Part shown: positions 62,813 to 64,000 of the stretch, in pieces | Layout: each line of letters starts with the position of its first letter | Numbering within the stretch: the stretch's first letter is position 1 | DNA from: an uncultured Mycoplasmatota bacterium | Lineage (GTDB): Bacteria > Bacillota_I > Bacilli_A > RF39 > UBA660 | NCBI GenBank assembly: GCA_900551455.1 | Contig: URVV01000006.1 | Span: 1 to 64,000 of the forward strand | Direction: 5' to 3' | DNA length: 64,000 nt | Translations under genes and position numbers: made by a program | Notes under the pieces: generated by a model | What the model saw: only the letters and a program-made list of their open reading frames with translations | What the model was told of the DNA's origin: nothing | The model's database searches: none

Positions 62813-63643
62813 TTATTTTTTACGACGTGTCACAATATATTTGTTAGATTCTTTTTTGTTTTTTCTTGTCTTTAATCCAAGTGCTGGTTTGCCCCATGGA
62901 GTCATTGGTCCGCTTCTACCGATTGGTGCACGTCCTTCTCCACCGCCATGTGGGTGATCGTTAGGGTTCATAACAGAACCACGAACTGTAGGTCTTATTC
63001 CTTTATATCTTGTTCTTCCGGCTTTGCCTACTTTTACAAGAGAATAATCTTCATTTCCTACTACACCAACAGTTGCACGACATGTTCCTAATATTTTTCT
63101 TGTTTCTCCACTTGCTAATCTTATTAAAACGTATTTATCTTCACGTCCTAGAATTTGTGCACTTGTTCCGGCACTTTTAGCAAGTTGGCCACCTTTTCCT
63201 GGTTTTAATTCAATGTTATGAATTGTTGTACCTACAGGAATTTTTTGGATTGGCATTGCGTTTCCAACTTTAATGTCAACGTTATCTCCAGATTCTACAA
63301 CATCTCCTACGTGTAGGTCTTTTGGTGCTAAAATGTATGCCTTAGTTCCATCTTTGTAACTAATTAAGGCAATATTAGCACTTCTATTTGGATCGTACTC
63401 TATTGTTTGTACGATTGCTGTAATTCCATCTTTTATTCTTTTGAAATCAACTAAACGGTATTTTCTCTTAACTCCACCGCCACGATGTCTTACGGTTATT
63501 TTACCTTGGTTATTACGACCATCAGTTTTCTTCTTTGTAACTACTAGACTTTTTTCAGGAGTTGTGCAAGTGATTTCATCACTTTTTAGAACGCTTCTTT
63601 GTCTTTGACCGTTAGTCATTGGTTTATATACTCTAATTGCCAT
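62813..63643 (-). CDS. rplB: 50S ribosomal protein L2
   Basis: 276 residues. [16 protein letters not shown] at the start, [41 protein letters not shown] with the catalytic-site-proximal His, and C-terminal [16 protein letters not shown]. Essential for subunit joining and peptidyl transfer. Full length. Confidence 0.98.
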   Translation of the reverse strand: MAIRVYKPMTNGQRQRSVLKSDEITCTTPEKSLVVTKKKTDGRNNQGKITVRHRGGGVKRKYRLVDFKRIKDGITAIVQTIEYDPNRSANIALISYKDGTKAYILAPKDLHVGDVVESGDNVDIKVGNAMPIQKIPVGTTIHNIELKPGKGGQLAKSAGTSAQILGREDKYVLIRLASGETRKILGTCRATVGVVGNEDYSLVKVGKAGRTRYKGIRPTVRGSVMNPNDHPHGGGEGRAPIGRSGPMTPWGKPALGLKTRKNKKESNKYIVTRRKK

Positions 63644-63660
63644 TTTGTTTCCTCCTTTTT

Positions 63661-63939
63661 CTAGTCAAAATTAATTGAATTACCTTCTGCTAATTTTACA
63701 ATTGCTTTTTTGTATTTGTTAGTCATACCAGTATATTTTCCAACTCTTTTCTTTTTTGGATGTGAGTTAGATGTATTAATACTTTCTACTTTTACATTGA
63801 AGATACTTTCAATTGCTTGTTTAATTTCTGTTTTGTTGGCTTTTGGTGATACTTTAAAAGCGTATTTATTTTCATTAGCCATTACTGCAGATTTTTCTGT
63901 TATTATTGGTGCATAAATGATATCAAATTTCTTATTCAT
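63661..63939 (-). CDS. rplW: 50S ribosomal protein L23
   Basis: 92 residues. [25 protein letters not shown] and [24 protein letters not shown] are typical. Tunnel-exit protein, main docking site of trigger factor and SRP. The start overlaps the end of rplD by 8 bases. Confidence 0.97.
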   Translation of the reverse strand: MNKKFDIIYAPIITEKSAVMANENKYAFKVSPKANKTEIKQAIESIFNVKVESINTSNSHPKKKRVGKYTGMTNKYKKAIVKLAEGNSINFD

Positions 63940-64000
63940 TTGCTAGCACCTCCTCTAATTTCTTTAATGAAGCTTCAGTCATTATCATCTTATCAGAGTT
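63932..64000 (-). CDS. rplD: 50S ribosomal protein L4, C-terminal end only
   Basis: The last 22 codons before a TAA at 63932: NSDKMIMTEASLKKLEEVL then ANE, which match the end of L4. The rest lies beyond the right edge. Order rplD-rplW-rplB is normal for the S10 operon, whose promoter and first genes (rpsJ, rplC) are outside. Confidence 0.9.
   Translation of the reverse strand, partial: NSDKMIMTEASLKKLEEVLANE

Overview
The window is AT-rich, gene-dense DNA from a low-GC Firmicute, most likely an uncultured gut-type member of the Bacilli near the Mollicutes/Erysipelotrichia border. That placement is an inference from gene content and composition; no species call is made. TGA is used as a normal stop (nth, rsmH, nrnA and the YnbB-like gene end with it), so this is the standard bacterial code and not the Mycoplasma code. 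A CotE homologue, a SpoVB-like flippase and a YjcZ-like small protein suggest the lineage can form endospores.

Layout. 1-2272: an incomplete secreted VWA/MucBP-like surface protein running off the left edge. 2.5-10 kb: ferredoxin, nth, dnaD and a group of uncharacterised membrane, Cys-rich and leucine-rich-repeat proteins. 9.9-15.2 kb: an orphan GspE/PilB ATPase, an MgtC-like membrane protein, peptide deformylase and several small, possibly spore- or envelope-related proteins. 15.2-23.4 kb: a rearranged division/cell-wall (dcw) cluster, mraZ-rsmH-ftsL-pbp, then two unknowns, an SDR, a YnbB-like PLP enzyme and murD, headed by a promoter with three MraZ boxes. 23.4-37.2 kb: YihY, a membrane GGDEF sensor, recG, cotE, nrnA-ackA, a CBS/DRTGG-type pyrophosphatase and a MOP-like flippase. 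37.2-40.1 kb: a compact double-glycine bacteriocin operon (C39-peptidase ABC exporter, mini accessory protein, two short peptides), followed by murC and divergent spoVB. 43-51.4 kb: a GT-C-like membrane protein, lipoprotein, elongator tRNA-Met, M29 aminopeptidase and ligA. 51.5-64 kb: the S10-spc-alpha ribosomal operon on the minus strand, from rplD (partial) to rplQ, without rpmD.

The most notable system is the bacteriocin operon. Two peptides of 54 and 45 residues, too short for routine gene calling, share nearly identical 14-residue double-glycine leaders. Each has a GxxxG motif, a net positive charge and a single Cys near the C-terminus: the pattern of a two-peptide (class IIb-like) bacteriocin. 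The exporter carries the Cys/His/Asp peptidase that would cut at Gly-Gly. The accessory protein has only 139 residues and looks like the membrane anchor plus terminal part of a HlyD-type accessory protein. No immunity gene is recognisable.

Gene expression signals are compact. At least nine terminator hairpins contain or abut the stop codon of the gene they end, several promoters begin inside or right after the preceding terminator, and four genes have a -10-like box so close to the start codon that leaderless mRNA is likely. No gene-free stretch exceeds about 300 bases. No rRNA, CRISPR array, insertion sequence or prophage was seen.
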